Below, piece by piece: positions 28,499 through 37,217 of a stretch of 58,654 nucleotides of DNA; positions within the stretch are counted from its first letter, which is position 1; each line of letters begins with the position of its first letter. Origin of the DNA: Spongiactinospora gelatinilytica (GTDB taxonomy: Bacteria > Actinomycetota > Actinomycetes > Streptosporangiales > Streptosporangiaceae); contig NZ_POUA01000003.1 in the NCBI RefSeq assembly GCF_003236385.1, positions 1-58,654 on the forward strand, in the 5' to 3' direction. The translations under genes were made by a program, and so were the position numbers. Under the pieces are notes generated by a model. The model had not been told where the DNA came from. It was given only the letters and a program-made list of their open reading frames with translations, and searched no databases.

Positions 28499-29911
28499 AT
28501 GTCATCCCGCCGAACCGCATCGCTGATCACACTGGGCTGCGCGCGCAACGAGGTCGACTCCGAGGAGCTCGCCGCGCGACTTGAGGCTGCCGGTTGGCGC
28601 CTCGGCGACGACGATCCCGACGTGATCGTCGTCAACACCTGCGGCTTCATCGAGTCGGCGAAGAAGGATTCGATCGACACGATCCTCGCCGCCGCCGACG
28701 CGGGCGCCAAAGTGGTGGCCGCGGGCTGTATGGCCGAGCGGTACGGCGAGCAGCTCGCCGACGCCCTGCCCGAAGCGTCCGCGGTGCTGTCCTTCGACGA
28801 CTACACCGAGATCGGCGCCCGCCTCGACGACGTCGTCGCGGGCCGCCCGCTGGCGGCGCACAGCCCGCGCGACCGCCGCACCCTGCTGCCCATCTCCCCG
28901 GTCCAGCGCGCCGCCGCCGCGCCCGCGCACGCCATTCCCGGCCACGGTGAGCTGCCTCCGGGCATCGCCCCGGCCAGCGGCCCCAGGCCGCTGCGCAAAC
29001 GCATGGACGACGGCCCGGTGGCCGCGCTCAAGCTGGCCTCCGGCTGCGACCGGCGCTGCACCTTCTGCGCCATCCCCTCCTTCCGCGGCGCCTACGTCTC
29101 GCGCCGCCCCGACGAGCTGCTCGCCGAGGCCGCCTGGCTGGCCCGGGAGGGGGTCAAGGAGCTCGTCCTGGTCAGCGAGAACTCCACCTCCTACGGCAAG
29201 GACCTCGGCGACCTGCGCGCGCTGGAGAAGCTGCTGCCCGCGCTGGCCGAGGTCGAGGGCGTGGAGCGGGTGCGGGTGAGCTACCTGCAGCCCGCCGAGC
29301 TGCGGCCGGGGCTGCTCAGCGTGATCGCCGCCACCGAGGGCGTGGCGCCCTACTTCGACCTGTCCTTCCAGCACGCCAGCGGCACCGTGCTGCGCCGGAT
29401 GCGGCGCTTCGGCGACCCGCGGCGCTTCCTGGAGCTGCTGGAGCGCATCCGCGCCGAGGCCCCGGAGGCCGGTGTGCGCTCCAACTTCATCGTCGGCTTC
29501 CCCGGCGAGACCGAGGAGGAGTTCGCCGAGCTGACCGGCTTCCTCCAGGAGGCCAGGCTCGACGTGGCCGGCGTGTTCGGCTACTCCGACGAGGAGGGCA
29601 CCGAGGCCGCCGGGATGGCCGGCAAGCTGGACCAGGAGGTCGTGGACGCCCGGGTGGCCGCCCTCACCGAGCTGGCCGAGGAGCTGACCGCCCAGCGGGC
29701 CGAGGAGCGCATCGGCACCGAGGTCGACGTGCTGATCGAGGCCGACCTCGGCGACGGCGGCTATGAGGGCCGGGCCGCCCACCAGGGCCCGGAGGTGGAC
29801 GGGTCGGTGACGGTCCAGGGCATCGGCCTGCGGCCCGGCGAGATCGTCCGCGCCGTGGTGGTGGACGCCGAGGGAGTCGATCTCATCGCCCGGATCAAGG
29901 CCGGTCCATGA
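28499..29911 (+). CDS. rimO: Ribosomal protein S12 methylthiotransferase RimO
   Basis: 470 aa radical-SAM enzyme that methylthiolates an Asp of S12. The N-terminal UPF0004 domain has its three cluster cysteines in [16 protein letters not shown] and AAGCMAERY. The radical-SAM CxxxCxxC is CDRRCTFC (near 183-190). A C-terminal TRAM domain follows. TACCGT lies 9 nt before ATG 28499 and no Shine-Dalgarno is seen, so it may be near-leaderless. The stop overlaps the pgsA start (ATGA). Confidence 0.95.
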   Translation: MSSRRTASLITLGCARNEVDSEELAARLEAAGWRLGDDDPDVIVVNTCGFIESAKKDSIDTILAAADAGAKVVAAGCMAERYGEQLADALPEASAVLSFDDYTEIGARLDDVVAGRPLAAHSPRDRRTLLPISPVQRAAAAPAHAIPGHGELPPGIAPASGPRPLRKRMDDGPVAALKLASGCDRRCTFCAIPSFRGAYVSRRPDELLAEAAWLAREGVKELVLVSENSTSYGKDLGDLRALEKLLPALAEVEGVERVRVSYLQPAELRPGLLSVIAATEGVAPYFDLSFQHASGTVLRRMRRFGDPRRFLELLERIRAEAPEAGVRSNFIVGFPGETEEEFAELTGFLQEARLDVAGVFGYSDEEGTEAAGMAGKLDQEVVDARVAALTELAEELTAQRAEERIGTEVDVLIEADLGDGGYEGRAAHQGPEVDGSVTVQGIGLRPGEIVRAVVVDAEGVDLIARIKAGP

Positions 29912-30501
29912 CCGAGACGCCGGACGCGACGACGCCGGCCAAAGGCCGCCGCGTGAGCCCGTGGAACGTCGCCAACGTTCTCACGGTCGTCCGTCTGGTG
30001 CTCGTCCCCTTCTTCGTCGCCTGCCTGTTCCTGCCGGGCACCGGCTGGCGGGTGGCGGCGCTCGTGCTGTTCGTGATCGCGTCGCTGACCGACCGGCTGG
30101 ACGGCGAGCTGGCCAGGCGCTACGGCCTGGTCACCGACTTCGGCAAGATCGCCGACCCGATCGCCGACAAGGCGCTGATCGGCGCGGCGCTGATCAGCCT
30201 GTCCCTGCTGGACGAGCTGCCCTGGTGGGTGACCGCGGCCATCGTGGTCAGGGAGCTGGGGGTCACGCTGCTGCGGTTCGCGGTGATCAGGCACGGCGTG
30301 ATCCCGGCGAGCTACGGCGGCAAGGTCAAGACCGTGCTCCAGGTCGTCGCGATCGGCCTCTACATCTGGCCCGGCGTCTATGACCCGCTGCGCTGGATTT
30401 TGATGGCGGGCGCGCTGGCGGTGACGCTCGTCACAGGAATCGACTACGTCGTGCGCGCGGTGCGCCTTCAGCAGGTGGCCCGTAAGGCCCGTGGCGGGTG
30501 A
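29908..30501 (+). CDS. pgsA: CDP-diacylglycerol-glycerol-3-phosphate 3-phosphatidyltransferase
   Basis: 197 aa membrane enzyme. Makes phosphatidylglycerophosphate from CDP-diacylglycerol and glycerol-3-phosphate. The CDP-alcohol phosphotransferase motif is visible as [11 protein letters not shown] then [10 protein letters not shown] (D-x2-DG-x2-AR-x8-G-x3-D-x3-D), with several hydrophobic helices. Translationally coupled to rimO. cinA, usually next in actinomycetes, is absent. Confidence 0.93.
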   Translation: MTETPDATTPAKGRRVSPWNVANVLTVVRLVLVPFFVACLFLPGTGWRVAALVLFVIASLTDRLDGELARRYGLVTDFGKIADPIADKALIGAALISLSLLDELPWWVTAAIVVRELGVTLLRFAVIRHGVIPASYGGKVKTVLQVVAIGLYIWPGVYDPLRWILMAGALAVTLVTGIDYVVRAVRLQQVARKARGG

Positions 30502-30852
30502 ACATGGATCACTTGAATGAGATTCGGGTACAGACAGCGGAGAAAGCGGTTGATCTGCTGATAGATGAGCGTGAGGCGAACATGAGGGAACATTCCCGGT
30601 GATTACCGTGTTACGTCACCAGCGAACATGCTCCTTACGGTCTGCCGCCACGTCGGTGGATGCGGGTACGGTGGAGCTGTGAGTGAGGTCCGTAAGCCAT
30701 CGGCGAAAAGCGACTACAGCGGGAGCCCGGCCGGCGGGCCCACGGGAACGGTGATGACGGCGAGGAGCATGTACGAGGGTCACAGAGATGGGCGGCACGA
30801 ACCGATCGCGCGAAGTGGTGTGAAGGCACCCGCACCGGGGAGGGAACGACAG
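30502..30852 (+). other. AT-richer gap between pgsA and the ClgR-like gene
   Basis: 351 bp, visibly less GC-rich than its surroundings in the first 100 bp. It contains a possible 32-codon ORF (30504-30602) and two copies of GCGAACATG (30576-30584, 30622-30630). GCGAAC resembles half of the GTTCGC/GCGAAC-type sites bound by ClgR proteins, but no full inverted pair was found. Confidence 0.4.
30504..30602 (+). CDS. Possible 32-aa small protein
   Basis: ATG 2 nt after the pgsA stop opens a 32-codon frame encoding a charged, probably helical peptide (MDHLNEIRVQTAEKAVDLLI, then DEREANMREHSR). Codons use far more A/T at third positions than neighbouring genes. The Shine-Dalgarno is weak (GGCGGGTGA). 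It could be a chance ORF or a remnant; no homology is recognised. Confidence 0.2.
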   Translation: MDHLNEIRVQTAEKAVDLLIDEREANMREHSR

Positions 30853-31209
30853 ATGGTCCTGCTGCGACAACTGCTCGGTGACGTGCTACGGCGACTTCGC
30901 GTGCGGCAGGGCCGCACGTTGCGAGAGGTCTCTACGCTGGCGCGCGTCTCGCTCGGCTACCTCTCGGAGGTCGAGCGCGGTCAGAAGGAGGCGTCCTCCG
31001 AGCTGCTCGCGTCCATCTGTGGCGCACTCGGGGTCCCCCTGTCACAGGTGCTGCGCGAGGTCTCCGACCAGTTCGCGCTCGCCGAGCTGCAGGCCGCCCC
31101 CGTCATGGCCGACGTGCCCGAGCACGAGCGCCTGTCCATCGGCGAGGGTGTCGGGAGCGGTATCTCCAGCACCGTCTTCCCCGAGGTCAAGGACATGGTC
31201 GCGGCCTGA
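30853..31209 (+). CDS. clgR: ClgR-like XRE family transcriptional regulator
   Basis: 118 aa. The HTH reads RLRVRQGRTLREVSTLARVSLGYLSEVERGQKEASSELL, the hallmark of ClgR/PspC-type activators that induce clp protease and stress genes in actinomycetes. I start at ATG 30853 (MVLLRQLLGDVLRR), which has GGGAGGGAA upstream. The frame is open to 30628, but the extra residues do not look conserved. Its place downstream of pgsA matches other actinomycetes, except that cinA is missing. Confidence 0.87.
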   Translation: MVLLRQLLGDVLRRLRVRQGRTLREVSTLARVSLGYLSEVERGQKEASSELLASICGALGVPLSQVLREVSDQFALAELQAAPVMADVPEHERLSIGEGVGSGISSTVFPEVKDMVAA

Positions 31210-31225
31210 GGGCCGCGTTGACCGG

Positions 31226-32029
31226 CTACCGCGGCTGGCAGGCGGGGCACCAGTAGACCAGCCGCTCTGGCGAGCGTGTCGCGGGCGCGCCGCCCAGGTG
31301 GGTCACGCCCACCCGTGTGCCGCAGCGCCGGCACGGCCGTCCGCCGCGGCCGTAGACCCAGGTGCCCCTGCCCGGTCGCCGATCACCCGTCGTGACCGTC
31401 GCGGCGCGTTCCCGGCCGGCCAAGAGCAGTCGGTGCGCCAGGTCCGCCAGGCGTTCCAGGTCGTCCACCCGCGCGACCGGCCGCCACGGTGAGATCCCGG
31501 CCAGAAAGAGCGTCTCGGCCCGGTAGATCGTCCCGATCCCGGCGAGGTTGCGCTGGTCGAGCAGGGCCTCGCCGATCGTGTTCTCCGCACCAGCGTCGGC
31601 CCAGGCGGCGAGCCGTGCCGCGGCGAGCGCCGCGTCCCAGTCGGGGCCCAGCAGATCCGGCCCCAGATGGCCGACCACATCGTCCTCACGCGCGGTGGGC
31701 AGCAGGTCCACCACGCCCAGCCGCACGCCCACGGCGACCTGGGCGGCGTTGCCGAGCACCAGGCGCACCACGTCGCCCGGCGGGAGGCGGCGCCCCGCGG
31801 GGAGCACCCGCCAGGAGCCGTCCATCCGCAGGTGGGTGTGCACGGTCAGCCCGCCGTCCACGCGGGTCAGCAGATGTTTGCCCCGGGAGACCGTCTCGAT
31901 GACCGTACGGCCGGTCAGATCGGCCGTGGCGTGCTTGGGGACCCGGAAGTCACTGCGGGTCAGCACGCGGCCGTCCAGCGCCGCGCGCAGGCGTACGGCG
32001 GTGCGGTAGACGGCGTCGCCCTCCGGCAC
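31226..32029 (-). CDS. Fpg/Nei family DNA glycosylase (endonuclease VIII-like)
   Basis: 267 aa base-excision repair enzyme removing oxidised bases. The N-terminal MPEGD contains the catalytic Pro2 and Glu3 after Met removal. The H2TH region is NTIGEALLDQRNLAGIGTIYR, and the C-terminal zinc finger has CRRCGTRVG...CPACQ. MPEGD rather than MPELP favours Nei over Fpg. The GTG start lies 26 bp after the Rrf2 gene on the same strand, so the two may be co-transcribed. Confidence 0.92.
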   Translation of the reverse strand: MPEGDAVYRTAVRLRAALDGRVLTRSDFRVPKHATADLTGRTVIETVSRGKHLLTRVDGGLTVHTHLRMDGSWRVLPAGRRLPPGDVVRLVLGNAAQVAVGVRLGVVDLLPTAREDDVVGHLGPDLLGPDWDAALAAARLAAWADAGAENTIGEALLDQRNLAGIGTIYRAETLFLAGISPWRPVARVDDLERLADLAHRLLLAGRERAATVTTGDRRPGRGTWVYGRGGRPCRRCGTRVGVTHLGGAPATRSPERLVYWCPACQPR

Positions 32030-32055
32030 GGCTCACACCCTTCCCGCGGGCGGGG

Positions 32056-32505
32056 TCAGTCCCAGGCCGCGGGGTCGGCGGCCAGCTTGCGCACCCGGTC
32101 GGGCAGCGTGCCCGAGCAGACGTTGGCCAGCGTCACCTCTTCCAGGATCGCCCGCTCGCTGGCGCGCAGCGCGATCCACACCTCCTGGAGCGACTCGGCC
32201 GCGCCCCGGTAGCCCACGTGCTCGGGGCGCTCGCCCCGGACGTTGGCCAGCGGGCCGTCCACGGCACGGATGACGTCGGCGAGGGAGATCTCGGTGGCCG
32301 GGCGGGCCAGCACGTAGCCCCCCTCTGGTCCGCGCTGGCCACGAACGAGCCCGGCACGGCGCATCTGGAGCAGGATGTTCTCCAAGTACTTGGGGGGCAT
32401 GTCCTGCTCCTTGGCCAGCTCGCCCACCGTGGTCGGGCCGGCACCTGCGGCGGCGAGCTCGGCGGCGGCGCGTAGGGCGTAGTCGACACGAGCGGAAAGG
32501 CGCAT
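32056..32505 (-). CDS. Rrf2 family transcriptional regulator
   Basis: 149 aa. The winged helix reads MRLSARVDYALRAAAELA then TVGELAKEQDMPPKYLENILLQMRRAGLV and the wing RGPEGGYVLARPA. Only one Cys is present (ANVCSGT), so the three-Cys Fe-S site of IscR/NsrR is absent and it is probably a CymR-like or other non-cluster member. ATG 32505 is used instead of the longer frame to 32640; GATAAT lies 7 nt upstream, suggesting a leaderless mRNA. Ligand and target are unknown. Confidence 0.9.
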   Translation of the reverse strand: MRLSARVDYALRAAAELAAAGAGPTTVGELAKEQDMPPKYLENILLQMRRAGLVRGQRGPEGGYVLARPATEISLADVIRAVDGPLANVRGERPEHVGYRGAAESLQEVWIALRASERAILEEVTLANVCSGTLPDRVRKLAADPAAWD

Positions 32506-32518
32506 GTTGTCGATTATC
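32505..32518 (-). promoter_or_regulatory. Candidate leaderless promoter of the Rrf2 gene
   Basis: On the minus strand GATAAT (32513-32518) is separated by 7 nt from the ATG. A weak -35 containing GAC lies about 18 nt further upstream. Confidence 0.45.
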
Positions 32519-32691
32519 CCGCCTGGAGAACAGTGGTCGGGCGCAGGGGCCGCCGGAAGGGCATTCTGACCTTGGCGCTGACCGTGGCGGATGGCCCATC
32601 CCGGACGCCGGGGCATCCGCCGCGCGCAGTTGATCGACACTCCGGCGAGGTGTGTTCTAGCGTGGACGAGGGTCCGTTACGCTGGGCGTGC

Positions 32692-32715
32692 AACTAACAG
32701 GAAGCCTTACTAATG
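32692..32715. promoter_or_regulatory. ROK-type operator-like site C upstream of rok1
   Basis: AACTAACAGGAAGCCTTACT, followed by AATG, is AT-rich against the local background and matches sites A and B. Read on the minus strand its core is TTAGTAAGGCTTCCTGTTAG. A TACGCT -10 at 32678-32683 would place the start of transcription just upstream, so binding here would block rok1. Confidence 0.55.
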
Positions 32716-32778
32716 ACTCCGCCAGCTAATCTGTGCTCGATGAAGGCGGCGGGAACACGGCGATCAGAGAGCATGGGT

Positions 32779-33957
32779 ATGGAGCGACGTCCTGGGGTGC
32801 CCAGGTTGCTGCGGGAGATCAACGATCGGGCCGCCCTGGAGCTGCTGCTGTCCTCTGGTCCCCTCACGCGGGGCCAGATCGGCGAGATGACCGGCCTTTC
32901 CAAGGTGACCGCGTCCCAGACGCTGGCCCGGCTGGAGGATCGCGGCCTGGTCGAGGTGGTCGGCGAGCTCGCCGGAGGCCGAGGTCCCAACGCCGCCCTG
33001 TACGCGGTGGTCGCCTCCTCCGCGTACGTCGCGGGGCTCGACGTCGGCCCGGAGAGCGTCACCACCGCCGTCGCCGACATCCACGGTGACATCGTGGCCG
33101 AGGTGACCGTGACCCCCGACGGTCACGAGGATCCGGTGGCCGTGGTCCACAGCGGTGTGGTCAAGGCGTGCCGTTCGGCGAAGGTGTCGCTGGCCAAACT
33201 GCGCGGGGTCGTGATCGGCACACCGGGCGTGGTCGATCCGCGCAGCGGCGACGTGCGCTTCTCCTTCGACCTGCCCGGCTGGCACGAGGGCATCCACGAG
33301 GCGCTGGCGCGCGACCTGCGCCGCGAGGTCGTCATCGAGAACGACGTCAACCTCGCCGCGGTCGCCGAGTACGCGGGCGGCGCGGCGCGCGAGGCCGACG
33401 ACTTCGTGCTCGTCTGGGTGGGCCGGGGGCTCGGCCTGGCCGTGATGCTGGGCGGCCGGCTGCACCGGGGCCGCTCGGGCAGCGCCGGTGAGATCGGCTA
33501 CCTGCCGGTGCCCGGGGTGCCGCTGGCTGAGGACGTGCGGGCCATCCCCGGCCGGTTGCCCTCGCTGGCCGGCGGCCTGCAGTCGCTGGTCAGCGTGGAG
33601 GCGGTGACCGAGCTGGCCGAGACCTACGGGTTCACCGGGGCCCGGCAGGCCGAGTGCGTGGCGGCGGCGGTCAAGGCGGGGCCGGAGGGCGAGCCGCTGC
33701 TCGACGAGATCGCCGCGAGGCTCGCGCTGGGGGTCGCCTCGGTGTGCGTGGTGCTCGACCCCGGACTGGTGGTCCTGGGCGGCGATGTGAGCCGTGCGGG
33801 CGGCACGGCGCTGTCCTCCCGCGTGGAGGAGGCGGTCGCGCGGATCTGCCCCATCCGTCCCCAGGTGGTGCCGAGCGAGCAGACCGGCAACCCGGTGCTG
33901 CGCGGCGCAGTCCTGGCGGCGTTGGAGCGTGCCCGCGAGGAGGTCTTCTCTTCCTAG
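32779..33957 (+). CDS. ROK family transcriptional repressor (rok1)
   Basis: 392 aa. An N-terminal winged helix (SGPLTRGQIGEMTGLSKVTASQTLARLE) is fused to a ROK sugar-binding domain (VIGTPGVVDPRSGDVRF, VIENDVNLAAVAEY, GRSGSAGEIGYLPV). The consensus ExGH reads EIGY and the CxCGxxGCxE zinc motif is absent. I chose ATG 32779 because it aligns exactly with the start of rok2 (M-x-RRPG). Upstream ATGs at 32773, 32743 and 32713 are less likely, the last lying in the operator-like site. Convergent with nagZ-1 (6 bp). Probable repressor of the adjacent amino-sugar genes. Confidence 0.9.
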   Translation: MERRPGVPRLLREINDRAALELLLSSGPLTRGQIGEMTGLSKVTASQTLARLEDRGLVEVVGELAGGRGPNAALYAVVASSAYVAGLDVGPESVTTAVADIHGDIVAEVTVTPDGHEDPVAVVHSGVVKACRSAKVSLAKLRGVVIGTPGVVDPRSGDVRFSFDLPGWHEGIHEALARDLRREVVIENDVNLAAVAEYAGGAAREADDFVLVWVGRGLGLAVMLGGRLHRGRSGSAGEIGYLPVPGVPLAEDVRAIPGRLPSLAGGLQSLVSVEAVTELAETYGFTGARQAECVAAAVKAGPEGEPLLDEIAARLALGVASVCVVLDPGLVVLGGDVSRAGGTALSSRVEEAVARICPIRPQVVPSEQTGNPVLRGAVLAALERAREEVFSS

Positions 33958-33963
33958 GGGGCC

Positions 33964-35481
33964 TTACGACGGCTGTCCGGCGCTCCTGCCGGACAGCACC
34001 TCGGCGGCGGCGGTGCCACACGCCCGGGAGGACCCGAAGGTCGCGATGTGGTGCGCGCCCGGGGTGGCCGGGCTGGGGCGGCCCATCTCCACGATCACGG
34101 CGTCCGGCCGGTGAGAAAGCACGGTCTCGATCGCCGCGGCCACCCAGCCGTGCCTGGTCGCGTCGCGGCACGCGACCACCAGCGGCCGGCCCAGCGCGAA
34201 CGCGATCTCAAAGCCCAGCAGCCCGGCCTGCCCCGGGTCCAGGCGCACCGCCGTGGTGCCCGGCATGAGCCCCGCGAGCGGCCCGGCCACGCCCCATCCG
34301 GTGTTGCGGTCCACCGCCAGGCTGGTGACCGAGTTCAGCTCGATGACGTGCGGAGGTACGGCCAGCGGCAACGGCCCCGCGTGCTCCTTGGAGGTCAGCC
34401 GCACGGCCCTGCGCGCCGCCGCGACCCCGACCCCCGGTTCGGCCTCTCCGCAGCCCTGGCGCGGCACGGCGGCCCAGGCGGCCAGCGCCCGCACCCGGGC
34501 GGCGGCCTCAGCCAGCCGTTCCTCGGGCAGCGCGCCCTCGCGGACCGCGCCCACGATCGCGTTGCGCAGCATGTCCACCAGCCCGGGGGAGGTGTTCTCG
34601 CCGCCCACGCAGATCACGTCGGCGCCGGCGGCCAGCGCGCGTACCGCGGTCATGCCGAGGCCGTAGCGCAGCGACAGCGAGGGCATCTCGATGCCGTCGG
34701 TGACGATCAGGCCCTCGAAGCCGAGTTCGCCGCGGAGCAGGTCGGTGAGGATGCGCGCGCTCATCGTGGCCGGCCAGTGCGGGTCGAGCGCCGGGACGAG
34801 CAGGTGCCCGGTCATGATCGAGCGCACGCCCGCCCGGATCGCGGTGCGGAACGGCGAGAGCGCGACCCTGGCCAGTTCGCCGGCCGAGGCGGTGACCGCG
34901 GGCAGGTCGTCGTGGGAGTCGACGGTCGTGCCGCCGTGCCCGGGGAAGTGCTTGGCGCAGGCGGCCACCCCCGCCTCCTGTAGGCCGGTGACCCAGGCGC
35001 GGGTGTGCCGGGCGACCAGCCACGGATCGCCGCCGAAGGCCCGGGTGCCGACGACCGGGTTGTCGGCGTAGTTGACGTCGGCCACCGGCGCGTAGTTGAG
35101 CGTGATGCCCGCCCGGGCGAGCGCGCCGCCCACATCGCGCGCCACGGCCTCGGTGAGGCCGGGGTCGTCCACCGCGCCGAGCGCCAGGTTGCCGGGGCGC
35201 GAGCTGCCGGCCGCCACCTCCAGCCGGGTGACGTCACCGGCCTCCTCGTCGGTCGCGATGACGATCTCGGGGTTTTCCGCTCGCAGGGCCGCGGTGAGTC
35301 TGGCAAGCTGGTCGGGACCGGTGATGTTCCGGGCGAAAAGCGTGACGCCGCCGAGCCCGAGGCCCAGGCGGCGCCGGATCCAGTCGGGCGGGGTGGTGCC
35401 GATGAACCCTGGTTGCAGTACACAGTCGGCGAGTCGTGCCAGGTCGGCGCTCGCGACGTCTCGGGCGGTCTCGATGGTCAT
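33964..35481 (-). CDS. GH3 beta-N-acetylhexosaminidase, NagZ-like (1)
   Basis: 505 aa. The GH3 catalytic barrel has the NagZ substrate/acid motif KHFPGHGGTTVDSHDDLP and the nucleophile Asp in LIVTDGIEMPSL. The extra C-terminal domain of about 150 aa ends in a Rossmann-like stretch. No signal peptide, so it would cleave imported beta-GlcNAc disaccharides or muropeptides in the cytoplasm. ATG 35481 is preceded by GGAGACGGAG; the longer frame to 35565 runs into the operator-like site. Encoded last in the sugar set but with its own upstream site B. Confidence 0.88.
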   Translation of the reverse strand: MTIETARDVASADLARLADCVLQPGFIGTTPPDWIRRRLGLGLGGVTLFARNITGPDQLARLTAALRAENPEIVIATDEEAGDVTRLEVAAGSSRPGNLALGAVDDPGLTEAVARDVGGALARAGITLNYAPVADVNYADNPVVGTRAFGGDPWLVARHTRAWVTGLQEAGVAACAKHFPGHGGTTVDSHDDLPAVTASAGELARVALSPFRTAIRAGVRSIMTGHLLVPALDPHWPATMSARILTDLLRGELGFEGLIVTDGIEMPSLSLRYGLGMTAVRALAAGADVICVGGENTSPGLVDMLRNAIVGAVREGALPEERLAEAAARVRALAAWAAVPRQGCGEAEPGVGVAAARRAVRLTSKEHAGPLPLAVPPHVIELNSVTSLAVDRNTGWGVAGPLAGLMPGTTAVRLDPGQAGLLGFEIAFALGRPLVVACRDATRHGWVAAAIETVLSHRPDAVIVEMGRPSPATPGAHHIATFGSSRACGTAAAEVLSGRSAGQPS

Positions 35482-35557
35482 CGTGTCTCCGTCTCCGTGA
35501 CGCGAGGGGCGGCGGCCATGTTTCGGCCGCATCACCTGTTTAGCATCGACTCCTCTA

Positions 35558-35580
35558 TTAAACAAGAAACTTTACTAACA
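35558..35580. promoter_or_regulatory. ROK-type operator-like site B upstream of nagZ-1
   Basis: On the minus strand it reads TTAGTAAAGTTTCTTGTTTA, next to a TTTAAT -10-like hexamer (35557-35562). Its core AAGAAAC-T-TTACTA on the plus strand recurs at the NRPS promoter (site D). It lies in the 131-bp gap between the two hexosaminidase genes. Confidence 0.55.
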
Positions 35581-35612
35581 AATATCTGCCGAGGCCCTTG
35601 TCAAAGCACCTG

Positions 35613-37106
35613 TCAGGATGTCGTGGCAGCCTTGACGAGGTCGGGGAAGAGAAGTTCGGCGGCGGCCCGGGCGTTGGGGCGCGCGGCGCCGTACGTCGCG
35701 ATGTAGACCGCGCTGTCCGGACGCCAGACAGGCAGTCCCATCTCCACGACCGCGGCGTCCGGGCGGGCCGCCACCAGCGCCGCCATCAGGGCCCGGCTCG
35801 ACTCATGCCGGTGGGCGTCCTTGGTCACGATCACCAGTGAGCGGTCCTTGGCGCGTTCCAGGAGGGATTCCGGTTCCTCCTGGCCGGGGGTGACCCGGAC
35901 GACCTCGGCGGCCTGCAGCCACGGCGCGAACCCCCACGGCACCTCGCCCACCGCGATGGTCGGCGGCGTTTCCAGCTCCACGACCAGCGGATCGACCGGC
36001 GCCGGCGGCGTCCCGGTGAGGCTGAGCGCACGCCGGGCCGCGGCCAGGCCGATGACCTGCCCGCCGGGCACGGCGGGCCGGGGCTCGGCGAACCACGCGT
36101 GCAGCGCCGCCACGCGCGCGGCCGACTCCGCCAGCCGCTCGACCGGCAGGCGGCCGTCCTGGGCGGCCTGCGCGATGCCCGCGATGACCGCACGGACGTC
36201 GTCATAGGTCGGCAGCGGGCCGAGGCAGAGCAGGTCGGCCCCGGCGGCCAGGGACATCACCGCGCCACCGGCCAGGCCGTAGGCGTCGGTGATCGCCCGC
36301 ATGTCCAGCGCGTCGGAGACGATCACGCCGGCGAAGCCCAGCTCCTCGCGGAGCAGGCCGGTCAGCGCGGCGGAGGAGAGCGTGGCGGGTGCCTCACCGG
36401 TCAGGACGGGCACCCGGACGTGGGCGGTCATCACCGACCTGGCCCCCGCCCCGATCGCCGCCCGGAACGGCACCAGCTCACGTGCGCGCAGTACGTCGAG
36501 CCCGGCGTCCACCAGTGGGATCTCCAGGTGGGAGTCCTGCAAGGTGGCGCCGTGCCCGGGGAAGTGTTTTACGCAGGCGGCGACTCCGGCCGCCTGCAGG
36601 CCCTCCACGGCGGCCACGGTGTGCCTGGCCACCAGCGTGGGGTCGTTTCCGAAGGCGCGGGTGCCGATCACCGGGTTGTCGTCGGCGGTGTTCACGTCGG
36701 CGTCCGGCGCCATGTTCAGGTTGATCCCGCACAGGGCGAGTTCGCCGGCGATCGCGTGGTAGACCTCGCGGGTGAGTCCCACGTCGTCCACCGCGCCCAG
36801 GGCGGCGTTGCCCGGGTAGGGGCTTCCGGTGTGGTAGGCGAGCCGGGTGACGTCGCCGCCTTCCTCGTCCAGCGAGATGACCAGGTCGCCGGCCTCGCGC
36901 AGGCGGCCGGTCAGCGCGGACAACTGGGCGGGATCGGCCACGTTGAAGCCGAACAGGGTGACGCCGCCGAGGCCGCGTTCGGTCTCGGCGAGCACCCACT
37001 CGGGGACGGTGGTGCCCTGGAAGGCGACGAGCAGGGGGCCGGCGGCCAGGCGGTACAGCTCCCGGTCGATCGGCCCGGTCGGGCGGCTCGCGGAGTTTTC
37101 GGGCAT
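35613..37106 (-). CDS. GH3 beta-N-acetylhexosaminidase, NagZ-like (2)
   Basis: 497 aa paralogue of the neighbouring enzyme with the same layout: KHFPGHGATLQDSHLEIP, nucleophile region VIVSDALDMRAITD, and a C-terminal domain ending IATYGAARPNARAAAELLF. No signal peptide. TAGGAGCC precedes ATG 37106. It lies 111 bp after the second permease gene, so it is probably in the transporter operon. Two divergent copies suggest different linkage or substrate preferences, such as chitobiose against GlcNAc-anhydroMurNAc. Confidence 0.88.
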   Translation of the reverse strand: MPENSASRPTGPIDRELYRLAAGPLLVAFQGTTVPEWVLAETERGLGGVTLFGFNVADPAQLSALTGRLREAGDLVISLDEEGGDVTRLAYHTGSPYPGNAALGAVDDVGLTREVYHAIAGELALCGINLNMAPDADVNTADDNPVIGTRAFGNDPTLVARHTVAAVEGLQAAGVAACVKHFPGHGATLQDSHLEIPLVDAGLDVLRARELVPFRAAIGAGARSVMTAHVRVPVLTGEAPATLSSAALTGLLREELGFAGVIVSDALDMRAITDAYGLAGGAVMSLAAGADLLCLGPLPTYDDVRAVIAGIAQAAQDGRLPVERLAESAARVAALHAWFAEPRPAVPGGQVIGLAAARRALSLTGTPPAPVDPLVVELETPPTIAVGEVPWGFAPWLQAAEVVRVTPGQEEPESLLERAKDRSLVIVTKDAHRHESSRALMAALVAARPDAAVVEMGLPVWRPDSAVYIATYGAARPNARAAAELLFPDLVKAATTS

Positions 37107-37217
37107 GGCTCGGCTCCTACGGATGGTTCGGAGTGACGGACGGTACGGCAGGCCGGCATGGCGGCTCGGGCCTTGTGGGCCGCGAGCCGTCAGAGACCGG
37201 TGGGAAGGGAGAGGGGA

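Noticed and set aside
31212-31235. GCCGCG-n12-CGCGGC as a terminator between clgR and the Nei-type gene
   Set aside because: Six-bp stem with a long loop that extends into the convergent gene's coding end; too weak to call in GC-rich DNA.
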